A stretch of 64,000 nt of DNA, taken from contig CANJSF010000002.1 of the NCBI GenBank assembly GCA_947476925.1, positions 124,001-188,000 on the forward strand, given 5' to 3'. Of the stretch, positions 45,917 to 55,472 are shown piece after piece. Source of the stretch: Rhodospirillaceae bacterium (lineage in GTDB: Bacteria; Pseudomonadota; Alphaproteobacteria; Rhodospirillales; Rhodospirillaceae). Every line of letters starts with the position of its first letter. Position 1 is the first letter of the stretch. The notes under the pieces were generated by a model. That model saw only the letters and a program-made list of their open reading frames with translations, ran no database searches and was not told the DNA's origin. Position numbers and translations under genes: made by a program.

Positions 45917-45945
45917 TTGATATTTATAAATATTATCGATATAAA
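45917..45945 (+). promoter_or_regulatory. Candidate sigma-70 promoter in the dapF/ffh gap
   Basis: TTGATA (45917-45922), 17 nt, TATAAA (45940-45945), in a strikingly AT-rich patch (45915-45950). Rightward, 232 bp before ffh. A second candidate is TTGACT (46001) with TAAACA (46024). No SRP RNA-like sequence was found in this 369-bp gap. Confidence 0.45.
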
Positions 45946-46177
45946 ATTGACTTCCAGCGGGAATCGGCCGCCTCATCCATCCTAATGTAGCCGCTGTTCC
46001 TTGACTGGCTTTGGCCCCCAGCGTAAACACGGCCACCTTTCGTAGGGCTGCTCGCTCCGTGTAAGGCCTTGAGATCACTTTAATTTAGAGCACTGCGCTC
46101 CTGAGGGGGCCCGCCAGTCCGCGAGTGTCGCGCACTGGCGTAGTTTGCGTTTTGCGTGACTGGGTTTTGGATCTTCG

Positions 46178-47581
46178 ATGTTTGACAGTTTGGCAGATCG
46201 ATTAGGAGGAGTGCTGACGCGGCTGACGCGGCGCGGCGCGCTTTCTGAATCTGATGTCGCGGCGGCAATGCGCGAAGTGCGCGTGGCGCTGCTCGAGGCC
46301 GATGTCGCTCTGCCGGTTGTCAAAGATTTCATCGATAAAGTATCGCTCGAAGCCGTTGGCGAAAAAGTCATCAAGTCGGTGACGCCCGGCCAGATGGTTG
46401 TCAAAATTGTTCACGATCAACTGGTCGCCATGCTGGGCGGCGAGAATGTGTCGGGCGGCATCGATTTTGGCGCACAGCCGCCAGTGCCGGTTTTGATGGT
46501 CGGTTTGCAAGGCTCGGGCAAAACCACCACCACGGCAAAAATTGCCAATCGCTTACAGCTCAAAGACCGCAAAAAAGTTTTGATGGTCTCGCTTGATACG
46601 TACCGCCCTGCCGCGCAACAGCAGCTGGCCATTCTTGGCGGCCAAGTGGGCGTTGTGTCGTTGCCAATCATCGAAGGCCAAAAACCTCTCGATATTGCCA
46701 AACGCGGGATCAACGAAGCCAAACTTGGTGGCTTTGATGTCGTGATTTTCGATACCGCCGGTCGCACAACTGTTGATGACGACATGATGACTGAGGTTGC
46801 GGCTTTGCGCGATCTCATCAAACCGCATGAGACGTTATTAGTAACCGACGCCATGATCGGCCAAGACTCGGTCGCCACGGCCACAGCATTCCATAACACC
46901 GTCGGCCTTACAGGCATTGTGCTGACGCGTGTTGATTCCGATGCGCGCGGTGGTGCGGCGCTGTCGATGCGCGCGGTCACTGGCCAGCCGATTAAATACA
47001 TTGGCCTTGGCGAAAAGGTCGATGCCATCGACGTGTTCCAACCAGCACGAATTGCTGGCCGCATATTGGGCATGGGCGACGTTGTCAGCTTGGTCGAACG
47101 GGCCACCGAGAACATCAAGCAAGAAGATGCTGAAAAACTTGCCGCTCGCATGATGGAAGGCAAGTTCGATCTCGATGATATGCTGTCGCAAATTCGACAA
47201 GTGCAAAAAATGGGCGACCTTAAAGGCCTGATGGGAATGATCCCCGGCCTTGGCGCTGCTGCCAAACAAATGGCCGCTTCCAAAATTGACGACGGTGCTG
47301 TGAAGCGCCAAGAAGCCATTATTTTGTCGATGACACCCAAAGAGCGCCGTAACCCCGACCTGATCAAGGCATCGCGCAAGCAACGCATTGCGAACGGCTC
47401 GGGCACCGGCGTGTCGGATGTCAACAAGCTGCTCAAGCAGCACCAAGATATGTCCACCATGATGAAGCGCATGAAGAAGATGGGCGGCATCGGCGCGTTG
47501 AGCGCGATGATGGGCAAAGGATTGCCGGGCATGATGCCTGGGATGCGCGGGCCAGGTGGTCCGCCCATGGGACGAAGGTAA
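46178..47581 (+). CDS. ffh: Signal recognition particle protein Ffh
   Basis: 467 aa GTPase that binds signal peptides and 4.5S RNA. The N domain is followed by G1 GLQGSGKTTTTAKIA, G3 DTAGRTTVDDDMM, and G4 TRVDSDARGG. The Met-rich M domain spans about 320-467 and has RIANGSGTGVSDVNKLLKQ and a Gly/Met/Pro tail. Partner of FtsY in the same window. Confidence 0.97.
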   Translation: MFDSLADRLGGVLTRLTRRGALSESDVAAAMREVRVALLEADVALPVVKDFIDKVSLEAVGEKVIKSVTPGQMVVKIVHDQLVAMLGGENVSGGIDFGAQPPVPVLMVGLQGSGKTTTTAKIANRLQLKDRKKVLMVSLDTYRPAAQQQLAILGGQVGVVSLPIIEGQKPLDIAKRGINEAKLGGFDVVIFDTAGRTTVDDDMMTEVAALRDLIKPHETLLVTDAMIGQDSVATATAFHNTVGLTGIVLTRVDSDARGGAALSMRAVTGQPIKYIGLGEKVDAIDVFQPARIAGRILGMGDVVSLVERATENIKQEDAEKLAARMMEGKFDLDDMLSQIRQVQKMGDLKGLMGMIPGLGAAAKQMAASKIDDGAVKRQEAIILSMTPKERRNPDLIKASRKQRIANGSGTGVSDVNKLLKQHQDMSTMMKRMKKMGGIGALSAMMGKGLPGMMPGMRGPGGPPMGRR

Positions 47582-47595
47582 GTTTTTGTTTGGTT

Positions 47596-47638
47596 GCGTG
47601 TCCCACGCCAAGTGGAAGCCCACTAATCGGGGACACGC
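47596..47638 (+). other. Two-stem structured element between ffh and rpsP
   Basis: GCGTGTCCC (47596-47604) pairs with GGGACACGC (47630-47638). Nested inside, AGTGG (47611-47615) pairs with CCACT (47620-47624) around AAGC. No T-run follows. It lies 38 nt before the rpsP start and could be a ribosomal-protein leader or an attenuating hairpin after ffh. Confidence 0.45.
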
Positions 47639-47676
47639 TCCAGGGTTTAATTTCTACAGCAAGGAGAAGTTTTAAT

Positions 47677-48045
47677 ATGGGTCTTAAAATCAGAATGTCG
47701 CGCGCCGGAACGACCAATCGGGCGTTCTATCGCATTGTTGTCGCCGACTCGCGCTCGCCGCGCGATGGTCGCTATTTGGAGCGCTTGGGCACCTACAATC
47801 CCTTGCTGCCGCGCGATCACAAAGACCGCGTGGTCTTAAAGCTCGAGCGCATCAAGCATTGGATGGGCGTGGGCGCGTTGCCGTCTGACCGCGTGCAGCG
47901 CTTTTTGGCTCAGGCCGGTGTCATGGCTGCTCCGACCATTCGTCCGCAGACCAAGAAGGACAAGCCCAAGGCAAAAGCACAAGAACGCATGAAGGCTGCT
48001 GCTGAGGCATCTGCTAAAGCGGCGGAAGCTACGGCGGCCGGTTAA
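47677..48045 (+). CDS. rpsP: 30S ribosomal protein S16
   Basis: 122 aa. MGLKIRMSRAGTTNRAFYRI and RYLERLGTYNPLLP identify S16; the last ~40 residues form a Lys/Ala-rich tail often seen in alphaproteobacteria. ATG 47677 follows AAGGAGAAG. First gene of rpsP-rimM-trmD-rplS. Confidence 0.97.
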   Translation: MGLKIRMSRAGTTNRAFYRIVVADSRSPRDGRYLERLGTYNPLLPRDHKDRVVLKLERIKHWMGVGALPSDRVQRFLAQAGVMAAPTIRPQTKKDKPKAKAQERMKAAAEASAKAAEATAAG

Positions 48046-48066
48046 CCCCGGCCGGCGGCACCTGTC

Positions 48067-48657
48067 ATGGCCGCGTCTGAGTCCCGCGTGTGTTTGGGCG
48101 TGATCGTTGGGGCCAAGGGCGTCAACGGTGAAGTTCGAATCAAAAGTTTCACCGAAGTTCCTACCGATGTTGGTAGTTACGGCCCGGTCGAAAGCGAAGA
48201 CGGAACTAAGACGTGGGAAGTGCGGGTGGTCGGCCAGGCGAAGGGGGTTGTTGTTGCAAAGCTGAAGGGCATTGCAGATCGCAACCAGGCTGAAGACGTA
48301 AAGGGCGAAAAACTTTACGTCGCACGCGCCAAGCTGCCGCCACCGGAGGAAGGCACCTACTATCACGCCGATCTGGTTGGCCTGAAAGTGGTGCTGACGA
48401 CGGGTGAGAGTAAGGGAAGCATCCTTGCGGTTTATAACTTCGGTGCTGGTGACATCATCGAAGTGGGCGACGGAACGACAGCTTCGGTGATGGTGCCGTT
48501 TTCGGATGCAGCCATCGCCGAGGTGAACATGAAAGACGGTGTTGTTCGCGTCGAGCCATTGCCGGGACTATTCGATGATGGCGACGACGACGAACTGATC
48601 GAAGAAGGAGATGAGAACGCCGACGATGATGCGACCGAAGTGAAAAACCATGGCTGA
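48067..48657 (+). CDS. rimM: 16S rRNA processing protein RimM
   Basis: 196 aa. Binds S19 during 30S maturation. N-terminal RimM domain ([19 protein letters not shown]), then a PRC-barrel ([12 protein letters not shown] to [12 protein letters not shown]). The C-terminal ~25 residues are an unusually acidic tail ([20 protein letters not shown]). Overlaps trmD by 8 bp. Confidence 0.95.
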   Translation: MAASESRVCLGVIVGAKGVNGEVRIKSFTEVPTDVGSYGPVESEDGTKTWEVRVVGQAKGVVVAKLKGIADRNQAEDVKGEKLYVARAKLPPPEEGTYYHADLVGLKVVLTTGESKGSILAVYNFGAGDIIEVGDGTTASVMVPFSDAAIAEVNMKDGVVRVEPLPGLFDDGDDDELIEEGDENADDDATEVKNHG

Positions 48658-49360
48658 ACTGTTCAGCGCTGTTGTGTTGACGTTGTTCCACGAGATGTTT
48701 CCAGGTCCCCTGGGGCACTCGCTGGCGGGCAAAGCGCTTGAAGACGGTGTGTGGAATTTAAAGGCTGTCGACATTCGCGGTTTTGCCAAAGATCGGCATC
48801 GCACAGTTGACGACAGCCCCTTCGGTGGTGGCGCAGGGATGGTGATGCGGCCTGATGTTTTGGACGATGCGATTAGCGCGTCGTACCCGAACCAAGGCCC
48901 GCTGATCTACTTCACGCCCCGGGGCGCAACCCTGACCCAGCAGCGGGTCAAGGCATTGGCGGCGGAGAAAACGATAACGCTGATTTGTGGGCGCTTTGAG
49001 GGCGTTGATCAGCGGGTGCTTGAAGCACGTGGCGTCGAGGAAATTAGCCTTGGCGATTTTGTGCTCTCGGGCGGTGAATTGGCGGCGCTGACGTTGCTTG
49101 ATGCTGTGGTGCGATTGTTGCCAGGTGTTGTGGGACGAGGCGAGAGCTTAGAGGACGAAAGTTTTGAGACCGGGTTGCTGGAATACCCGCACTACACCCG
49201 ACCCGACCCCTGGCGCGACATGAACGTGCCCGAGGTGTTGAAGTCGGGCCATCACGCAAACGTTGCCGCGTGGCGACGGGCGCAGGCTGAGGCGGTAACA
49301 CAAGAACGACGGCCCGATTTATGGGCCCGCTACCAGGCGAGACAAACGCCCAAAACTTAA
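48650..49360 (+). CDS. trmD: tRNA (guanine37-N1)-methyltransferase
   Basis: 236 aa. SPOUT-class, S-adenosylmethionine-dependent m1G37 formation. Signature pieces [30 protein letters not shown] and the trefoil-knot [23 protein letters not shown] are intact. Position and overlap with rimM are the conserved order. Confidence 0.97.
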   Translation: MAELFSAVVLTLFHEMFPGPLGHSLAGKALEDGVWNLKAVDIRGFAKDRHRTVDDSPFGGGAGMVMRPDVLDDAISASYPNQGPLIYFTPRGATLTQQRVKALAAEKTITLICGRFEGVDQRVLEARGVEEISLGDFVLSGGELAALTLLDAVVRLLPGVVGRGESLEDESFETGLLEYPHYTRPDPWRDMNVPEVLKSGHHANVAAWRRAQAEAVTQERRPDLWARYQARQTPKT

Positions 49361-49421
49361 AAGACCAACGACACGACGATTGACATTAACCAAGACCAAG
49401 AGACGAAAAAGGAAATCGATC

Positions 49422-49829
49422 ATGAATATCATTGAACAAATCAACCAGGCCCACATGGCCGAGATGATGGTCGGCAAAACCATGCCTGACTTTAATCCTG
49501 GCGACACCGTGAAGGTGTTTGTGAAGGTGAAGGAAGGCGACAAAAGCCGCCTGCAAGCCTACGAAGGCGTGTGCATTGCGCGCAAAAATGCCGGCATCAA
49601 CTCTTCGTTCACGGTGCGCAAAATTTCGTTCGGCGAAGGTGTCGAGCGCGTATTTCCGTTGTACGCCCCCGTGGTCGACAAGGTCGAACTCGTGCGTCGC
49701 GGCAAAGTCCGTCGCGCCAAGTTGTATTACTTGCGCGACCGTCGCGGCCGCTCGGCTCGCATCACCGAAGACATGATGGGCGGTAACGAGGGCGTTGCCA
49801 CGGCCGCTGACGCGGACAAAAAAGCCTAA
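49422..49829 (+). CDS. rplS: 50S ribosomal protein L19
   Basis: 135 aa. [40 protein letters not shown] and [20 protein letters not shown] identify L19. AAGGA precedes ATG 49422; the in-frame extension upstream is Lys-rich but lacks a better start. Confidence 0.97.
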   Translation: MNIIEQINQAHMAEMMVGKTMPDFNPGDTVKVFVKVKEGDKSRLQAYEGVCIARKNAGINSSFTVRKISFGEGVERVFPLYAPVVDKVELVRRGKVRRAKLYYLRDRRGRSARITEDMMGGNEGVATAADADKKA

Positions 49830-49842
49830 TACGAATTGTATC

Positions 49843-49873
49843 TGCGGGTTGCCTGCGCTTGCGGGCACCCGCA
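49843..49873 (+). terminator. Hairpin after rplS
   Basis: TGCGGG/CCCGCA and, after one bulged T, TGCC/GGCA form a 10-bp stem, followed by TATATAAAG rather than a T-run. It probably ends or attenuates the ribosomal operon before leuC. Confidence 0.5.
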
Positions 49874-49913
49874 TATATAAAGCCACGCGAGATCGAGACA
49901 AGGAACAGGTGCC

Positions 49914-51323
49914 ATGGCCGCGCCACGTACGCTTTACGACAAACTGTGGGACAGTCACGTCGCACACAGCGACGGGGCGGGCAATTGCCTCGTCTATATC
50001 GACCTGCATCTCACGCACGAAGTAACCACCCCGCAAGCCTTCGAAGGTTTGCGTGCGGCAGGTCGCAAAATGCACCGCACCGACAAAACAATTGCAGTGC
50101 CCGATCATAACGTGCCGACCACGCCCGATCGGTTGGAAACAATCAAAGACCCCGAAAGCCGCCTCCAGCTCGAAATGTTGGAATCCAACGCGCGTGATTT
50201 CGGCGTGCCCTACATTCCGATGAGCGACATCCGCCAGGGTATCGTTCACATCATCGGCCCTGAGTTGGGCATGACCCAGCCCGGCAAGACCATTGTGTGC
50301 GGCGATTCGCACACGGCCACGCACGGTGCTTTTGGCGCGCTGGCTTTTGGCATTGGCACGTCTGATGTCGAGCACGTGTTGGCTACGCAAACACTGCAGA
50401 TGCAAAAATCCAAAAACCTGCGGGTGCAGGTTGATGGTGCATTGCCCACCGGCGTGACGGGCAAAGACTTGATCTTGGCCATTATCGGCCGCCTGGGAAC
50501 GGCCGGCGGCACGGGCCATGTGGTTGAGTATGTCGGCCAAGTGTTCCGTGATCTGTCGATGGAAGCGCGCATGACTGTGTGCAACATGACCATCGAGGCG
50601 GGTGCGCGTGCCGGACTGATGGCCCCCGACGATAAAACTTTTGCATATATGATGGGCAAGCCCCATGCGCCAAAGGCTGCGCAGTGGGAACAAGCGGTCG
50701 CCTATTGGAAGACGTTGAAGTCAGACGACGGCGCAAAGTTCGACAAAGAAATTCGCATGAACGCAGCCGATATTGTGCCGCACGTGACCTGGGGCACCAG
50801 TCCCGAGGACGTGCTGCCGATCACGGCCAAAGTGCCCAACCCCGATGATATGAGCGATGCCAACAAGCGCGTGTCAGCCAAGCGTTCGCTGGAATACATG
50901 GGCCTGATCCCGGGCACGCCGCTGGAACAAGTGAAAGTAGACAAAGTATTTGTCGGCTCATGCACCAATGGCCGCATCGAAGACTTGCGTGCCGTTGCCG
51001 CCATCCTCAAGGGCAAAAAAATCGCAAGCCACGTCGGCATGTTGGTGGTGCCGGGCTCAGGCCTCGTCAAACATCAAGCTGAAGAAGAAGGCCTGGATAA
51101 AATTTTTGTTGCCGCCGGTGCAGAATGGCGCGAACCAGGCTGCTCGATGTGCCTTGGCATGAACCCCGATATTCTACAGCCGGGCGAACGCTGTGCGTCG
51201 ACCTCCAACCGCAACTTCGAAGGTCGTCAAGGCCGCGGAGGGCGCACTCACTTACTCAGCCCCGGCATGGCCGCCGCCGCAGCCATCACCGGGCACCTCA
51301 CCGATGTGCGCAAGGTGATGTGA
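49914..51323 (+). CDS. leuC: 3-isopropylmalate dehydratase, large subunit
   Basis: 469 aa. Aconitase-family enzyme of leucine synthesis. The [4Fe-4S] Cys lie in [13 protein letters not shown] and [30 protein letters not shown] is the active-site block. AAGGA lies 8 nt upstream. Its TGA is followed immediately by the ATG of a 60-aa gene, then leuD. Confidence 0.97.
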   Translation: MAAPRTLYDKLWDSHVAHSDGAGNCLVYIDLHLTHEVTTPQAFEGLRAAGRKMHRTDKTIAVPDHNVPTTPDRLETIKDPESRLQLEMLESNARDFGVPYIPMSDIRQGIVHIIGPELGMTQPGKTIVCGDSHTATHGAFGALAFGIGTSDVEHVLATQTLQMQKSKNLRVQVDGALPTGVTGKDLILAIIGRLGTAGGTGHVVEYVGQVFRDLSMEARMTVCNMTIEAGARAGLMAPDDKTFAYMMGKPHAPKAAQWEQAVAYWKTLKSDDGAKFDKEIRMNAADIVPHVTWGTSPEDVLPITAKVPNPDDMSDANKRVSAKRSLEYMGLIPGTPLEQVKVDKVFVGSCTNGRIEDLRAVAAILKGKKIASHVGMLVVPGSGLVKHQAEEEGLDKIFVAAGAEWREPGCSMCLGMNPDILQPGERCASTSNRNFEGRQGRGGRTHLLSPGMAAAAAITGHLTDVRKVM

Positions 51324-51506
51324 ATGTCGGCAAAAGGCACGATTAGCGAAATCAACGTCGATCTCGTCGCCCTGCGTCAGGCCAAGGCTGACCGCGCGTT
51401 GCAGCGCGACAGCGTCGAGATCGTCGATTTTTCCGGAAAGCTAAGTCAACTGCGCGAGTTTAGCGTTTTGTCACATTTTGCGCGTCGCAACGAGCGCAAG
51501 AACTAA
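51324..51506 (+). CDS. Small protein encoded between leuC and leuD
   Basis: 60 aa, charged, no signal or membrane helix. ATG directly abuts the leuC stop, and the stop is 12 bp before leuD, so it sits in frame-tight operon context. Not recognised. The basic end (HFARRNERKN) and lack of a Leu-codon run argue against a leader peptide. Could stabilise the LeuC/LeuD complex, but that is speculation. Confidence 0.65.
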   Translation: MSAKGTISEINVDLVALRQAKADRALQRDSVEIVDFSGKLSQLREFSVLSHFARRNERKN

Positions 51507-51518
51507 AAGGGGATCACC

Positions 51519-52136
51519 ATGGAAAAATTCACAGTCCTCAAGGGCGTGGCCGCTCCACTGCCGTTGGTCAATGTCGATACAGACATGATCATGCCCAAGC
51601 AGTTCCTGAAAACCATCAAGCGCACCGGCCTTGGCAAAGCCGTCATGTTTGATATGCGCTATGAAGATAATGGCGCAGAAAAGCCAGGGTTCGTGCTGAA
51701 CCAAGAACCTTTTCGCAACGCCAAAATCCTCATCGCCGGTGCCAACTTTGGTTGCGGCTCGTCGCGTGAACATGCGCCTTGGGGTTTGCTCGATTTTGGC
51801 TTTCGCTGTGTGATTGCGCCCAGCTTTGCCGATATTTTTTACAACAACTGCTTCAAGAACGGCATTTTGTGCATCACGCTGCCGCAAGCCGAAGTTGATA
51901 AGCTTTTGGCTAAAGCTCAAGAGGGCAACACGAAGGGTGGCGAGTTTGCGGTTGATCTTTCGGCCAAAACCATCACCACGCCCGATGGCGTCGTAACCAA
52001 GTTCGATATCGACGACACGCGCCGCCATAACTTGCTCAACGGGCTGGACGATATTGGCCTCACGCTTCAGCAGCTCGATAAAATCAAAGCCTTTGAAGCC
52101 AAGCAAAAGGCCGAGCAGCCCTGGCTGTACGCATGA
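51519..52136 (+). CDS. leuD: 3-isopropylmalate dehydratase, small subunit
   Basis: 205 aa. Swivel domain partner of Leu[18 protein letters not shown] and [20 protein letters not shown] are the family signatures. AAGGGG before ATG 51519. Its stop overlaps leuB by ATGA. Confidence 0.97.
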   Translation: MEKFTVLKGVAAPLPLVNVDTDMIMPKQFLKTIKRTGLGKAVMFDMRYEDNGAEKPGFVLNQEPFRNAKILIAGANFGCGSSREHAPWGLLDFGFRCVIAPSFADIFYNNCFKNGILCITLPQAEVDKLLAKAQEGNTKGGEFAVDLSAKTITTPDGVVTKFDIDDTRRHNLLNGLDDIGLTLQQLDKIKAFEAKQKAEQPWLYA

Positions 52137-53242
52137 TTGTTCGTAATGTTTTAGCCCTTGCGGGCGACGGCATTGGCCCCGAGGTTTTGCTGGCCACGCG
52201 CCGCGTTATGGATTGGTTCCAGTCCACCGGCCGCGCCAAATTTAATGTGTCGGAAGGGTTGATCGGCGGCGCATCGTATGATGCGCACCAAACCCCACTC
52301 ACCGACGAAACCGTTGCGCGCGCCAAAGCGGCCGATGCCGTTTTGTTTGCTTGCATTGGTGGACCTAAGTGGGACCAGCTGCCCTATGATGTGCGCCCCG
52401 AAAAGGGGTTGCTGCGCTTGCGCAAAGAGATGGGCCTGTTTGCCAACTTACGCCCGGCAATTGTCATGGACGCTCTGGCTTCGGCCTCGTCGCTGAAAAC
52501 CGATCTGGTGCGCGGCCTTGATATCATGATCGTGCGCGAACTGATTGGCGGCATTTACTTCGGGGAACCGCGGGGCGTCGAGCAATTGGCCGATGGCACG
52601 CGGCGCGGCTACAACACTCAAGCCTATTCAACGGCTGAAATTTTGCGCATTGCCCATGTGGCGTTCGAGCTGGCGCGCAAACGCGGCAAGCGGGTGTGCT
52701 CGGTCGACAAAGCCAACGTCATGGAAAGTGGTTTGGTGTGGCGCGAAGAAATCACAAAGCTGCGCAACTCCACATACCCCGACGTCGAACTGAGTCATAT
52801 GTACGTCGACAACTGCGCCATGCAATTGGTGCGCACGCCCAAACAGTTCGATGTCATCGTCACCGATAACCTGTTCGGCGATATCTTGTCAGATCTGGCT
52901 TCGATGCTTACCGGCTCGCTGGGCATGTTGCCGTCGGCCAGCCTCGGTGCGATCGGCGCCGATGGCCGCCAACCGGCGCTGTACGAGCCCGTCCATGGTT
53001 CGGCACCTGACATTGCGGGCAAGGGCATTGCCAATCCGCTCGCGATGGTTCTGTCGCTGGCCATGATGCTGCGCTACTCCTTCAGCTTAGGCAAAGATGC
53101 CGACCTGTTGGAACGCGCGGTGCAAAATGTGCTGTCAGCTGGTGTTCGCACGGGTGACATCGCCGAGCCTGGCCAAATACCCATCGGCACCACAGCGATG
53201 GCCGATGCAGTGATCGCTGAGCTGACGCGGTTGGCAAAATAA
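52133..53242 (+). CDS. leuB: 3-isopropylmalate dehydrogenase
   Basis: 369 aa. NAD-dependent oxidative decarboxylation in leucine synthesis. [43 protein letters not shown] and [18 protein letters not shown] are characteristic. Translationally coupled to leuD. Stops 2 bp from the convergent DUF962 gene. Confidence 0.97.
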   Translation: MIVRNVLALAGDGIGPEVLLATRRVMDWFQSTGRAKFNVSEGLIGGASYDAHQTPLTDETVARAKAADAVLFACIGGPKWDQLPYDVRPEKGLLRLRKEMGLFANLRPAIVMDALASASSLKTDLVRGLDIMIVRELIGGIYFGEPRGVEQLADGTRRGYNTQAYSTAEILRIAHVAFELARKRGKRVCSVDKANVMESGLVWREEITKLRNSTYPDVELSHMYVDNCAMQLVRTPKQFDVIVTDNLFGDILSDLASMLTGSLGMLPSASLGAIGADGRQPALYEPVHGSAPDIAGKGIANPLAMVLSLAMMLRYSFSLGKDADLLERAVQNVLSAGVRTGDIAEPGQIPIGTTAMADAVIAELTRLAK

Positions 53243-53244
53243 AT

Positions 53245-53571
53245 CTACCGAACGCCCGCCTGATCAAGGTGTCGCTGCAACTGCCCGGTTATGAAAAGCG
53301 CGAACATGCGCCAGTCGCTATACAGCGACCAAACTGGATAAGTGAACGTCGCGGGTTTGTTGTGCTCGATGAAAAAGTGCGCCACCCAGGCAAAGCCGTA
53401 GCCAGCCAGGAGTGCGGCAAAGAAGAATGTGGAGTCGCTCAAAATTCCCAGACCCAGAAACACCAGCGCCATTGCGCTGCCGATATAATGTAACGCGCGA
53501 GTCAAAGGCTTGGCGTGTTCGCGCAGGTAATAGGGCCAAAAGGCGCTGTAATCCTTGATTTTCTCGCTCAT
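53245..53571 (-). CDS. DUF962/Mpo1-like small membrane protein
   Basis: 108 aa with two hydrophobic segments (about 30-65). The DUF962 pattern is visible: DYSAFWPYYLREHAKPLTRALHYIGS and AHFFIEHNKPATFTYPVWSL. The conserved His resemble those of yeast Mpo1, a fatty-acid alpha-dioxygenase, but activity here is unknown. ATG 53571 chosen; a longer frame lacks a ribosome site. Confidence 0.85.
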   Translation of the reverse strand: MSEKIKDYSAFWPYYLREHAKPLTRALHYIGSAMALVFLGLGILSDSTFFFAALLAGYGFAWVAHFFIEHNKPATFTYPVWSLYSDWRMFALFITGQLQRHLDQAGVR

Positions 53572-53680
53572 TGTGGCCTCGGGCTCATACCTTGCGATTC
53601 GGGGTCCAGCAGCGTAGTTTGCGCCACCTTTAAGCTGGGCGGAATGCCCCGGCACACCTTATCAGATCAGGATCATTGCG

Positions 53681-54742
53681 ATGCCCGATAACGCACGTTC
53701 TTCATCACGCGACGGCTATGTTGTTGCTGTCATTGGCGCCACCGGCAATGTCGGGCGTGAAATCTTACAAACCCTGGCCGAACGCAATTTCCCCGTTTCA
53801 AAAATCTACGCCGTGGCGTCGGAACGCTCGGTCGGCGCCGAAGTGTCTTACGGCGAAGACCAAGTGTTGAAGGTGCAAGACCTTGAGAAGTTCGACTTCA
53901 AGGGTGTCGACATCGCGCTGTCATCGCCCGGTGCCAAAATCTCGGCCATTCATAGCCCGCGCGCGGCCAAAGCCGGTTGCGTGGTCATCGACAACACATC
54001 GCATTTCCGCATGGACCCCGATGTGCCCTTAGTGGTGCCGGAAGTAAACCCGCAAGATATTGCGCGCTACAAAAAGAAGGGCATCATCGCCAATCCAAAT
54101 TGCTCGACCATCCAAATGGTTGTGGCCTTAAAGCCGCTGCATGACGCCTTCAAAATTAAGCGCGTCGTGGTGTCGACCTATCAGTCCACGTCGGGCAAGG
54201 GTAAGGCCGCGATGGACGAGCTGTTTAATCAAACCAAGGGCGTGTTCGTCAATCAATCGCCGCACGATACCAAGTCGCTGTTCACCAAGCAGATCGCCTT
54301 CAATGTGATTCCGCACATTGACATCTTCCTCGACGATGGGTCGACCAAGGAAGAATGGAAAATGGAAGTCGAGACCAAGAAAATTCTCGACCCCAATATC
54401 CAAGTGCATGCCAACTGCGCCCGCGTGGGAACATTTATCGGCCACGCTGAATATATAAACATCGAAACCGAAAAGCCCTTCACCGAACGTGAGGCGCGCC
54501 AGCTTTTGTCTAAGGCGCCCGGAATATCGGTGGTCGATCATCGCGCCGATGAGGGCTATGTTACACCCGCCGAAGTTGTCGGCGAAGATTCGGTGTTTAT
54601 TTCGCGCATTCGCAAAGATCGCAGCGTGCCCAATGGGTTGTCGATGTGGGTCGTGGCCGACAACTTGCGCAAAGGTGCGGCGCTCAATGCGGTGCAAATC
54701 GCTGAAGTGCTCGTGCGCGACTACTTAAGCGTGAACGCCTAG
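53681..54742 (+). CDS. asd: Aspartate-semialdehyde dehydrogenase
   Basis: 353 aa. Makes aspartate semialdehyde for lysine, threonine and methionine. GATGNVGREIL binds NADP; the nucleophile Cys is in NPNCSTIQM; VSTYQSTSGKG is typical. It feeds DapF in the same window. The CTAG at 54739-54742 gives the stop of both asd and the convergent exporter. Confidence 0.96.
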   Translation: MPDNARSSSRDGYVVAVIGATGNVGREILQTLAERNFPVSKIYAVASERSVGAEVSYGEDQVLKVQDLEKFDFKGVDIALSSPGAKISAIHSPRAAKAGCVVIDNTSHFRMDPDVPLVVPEVNPQDIARYKKKGIIANPNCSTIQMVVALKPLHDAFKIKRVVVSTYQSTSGKGKAAMDELFNQTKGVFVNQSPHDTKSLFTKQIAFNVIPHIDIFLDDGSTKEEWKMEVETKKILDPNIQVHANCARVGTFIGHAEYINIETEKPFTEREARQLLSKAPGISVVDHRADEGYVTPAEVVGEDSVFISRIRKDRSVPNGLSMWVVADNLRKGAALNAVQIAEVLVRDYLSVNA

Positions 54743-55392
54743 GGCCGATTGCCGCCAAGGCCGCCGAAGGTCGCCACGGCAATAACAGCGAGGCCAAGCA
54801 CCACAATCACGACGCCTTCAATTTTGTTGAAGCGCTGCAGGGTCTCGGGCCCAAAGCGGCGGCGAAATAAGTGCGCAATGGCACTCAGGAACGTCCACCA
54901 CAACATCGATCCACAAAAAACACCTGCGACCAAAGTTGTCGTCGCTAGTCGCGTAATGTCCGGGTCAGTGGGGCCCAGGGCCGCGAACAATCCCAAAGCG
55001 CCTAAAAACGTTGCAGGGTTAGCGGCCGACATGGTGACGGCCTTGGCGAAATCGCGACCGATTTGTTCCGCTTCATCGCCGGTCCCGTCGCTTTTAAACT
55101 GCGACATGTAGGTCGCAACGCCCATGCCTGTAACAATCACGCCGCCAATGAGGCCGAGCAAGGTCTGGTGCGACAGCACGTACGAGGCAATGATCGTGAG
55201 GCCGAATGCAGCAATCGCGCCAAACAGTGTATCGACGGTGGCCGAGCCAAGCCCGACCGCCAGGGCGCGCAGCCACTGACCGCTCATTGCGCGCTTCACA
55301 CACATGGCGCCAACCGCACCAATGGGGGCGGCCAACAGCACGCCCATGATCAGCCCCCTCAAAAGGGGAATTTCGATAATCATCGTCAGCAT
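54739..55392 (-). CDS. LysE/RhtB-family exporter
   Basis: 217 aa, six predicted membrane helices. The N-terminal APIGAVGAMCVKRAMSGQW is the LysE-type GP-GP region in variant form; NPATFLGALGLFAALG matches the second signature (NPKa). Probably exports an amino acid or related solute. Convergent overlap with asd may be coincidental. Confidence 0.8.
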   Translation of the reverse strand: MLTMIIEIPLLRGLIMGVLLAAPIGAVGAMCVKRAMSGQWLRALAVGLGSATVDTLFGAIAAFGLTIIASYVLSHQTLLGLIGGVIVTGMGVATYMSQFKSDGTGDEAEQIGRDFAKAVTMSAANPATFLGALGLFAALGPTDPDITRLATTTLVAGVFCGSMLWWTFLSAIAHLFRRRFGPETLQRFNKIEGVVIVVLGLAVIAVATFGGLGGNRP

Positions 55393-55472
55393 ATCAAGCC
55401 TGTTCCACTAGACCGACCATAGCCTCCTCGGATATCAAGTCACAACCTTGTACATTGTGGACCGTCTGCCTC

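Noticed and set aside
45809-46177. Possible 4.5S SRP RNA gene near ffh
   Set aside because: No GGAAGCAGCCA-like tetraloop region or matching long hairpin was found on either strand.
46417-47568. 383-codon minus-strand frame antisense to ffh
   Set aside because: Shadow of the GC-biased ffh sequence; its Arg/Ser/Met-rich low-complexity composition is not that of a real protein.
49386-50693. 435-codon minus-strand frame antisense to rplS and leuC
   Set aside because: Both sense genes are certain. The frame is a codon-bias shadow rich in His/Arg/Gln with no signature.
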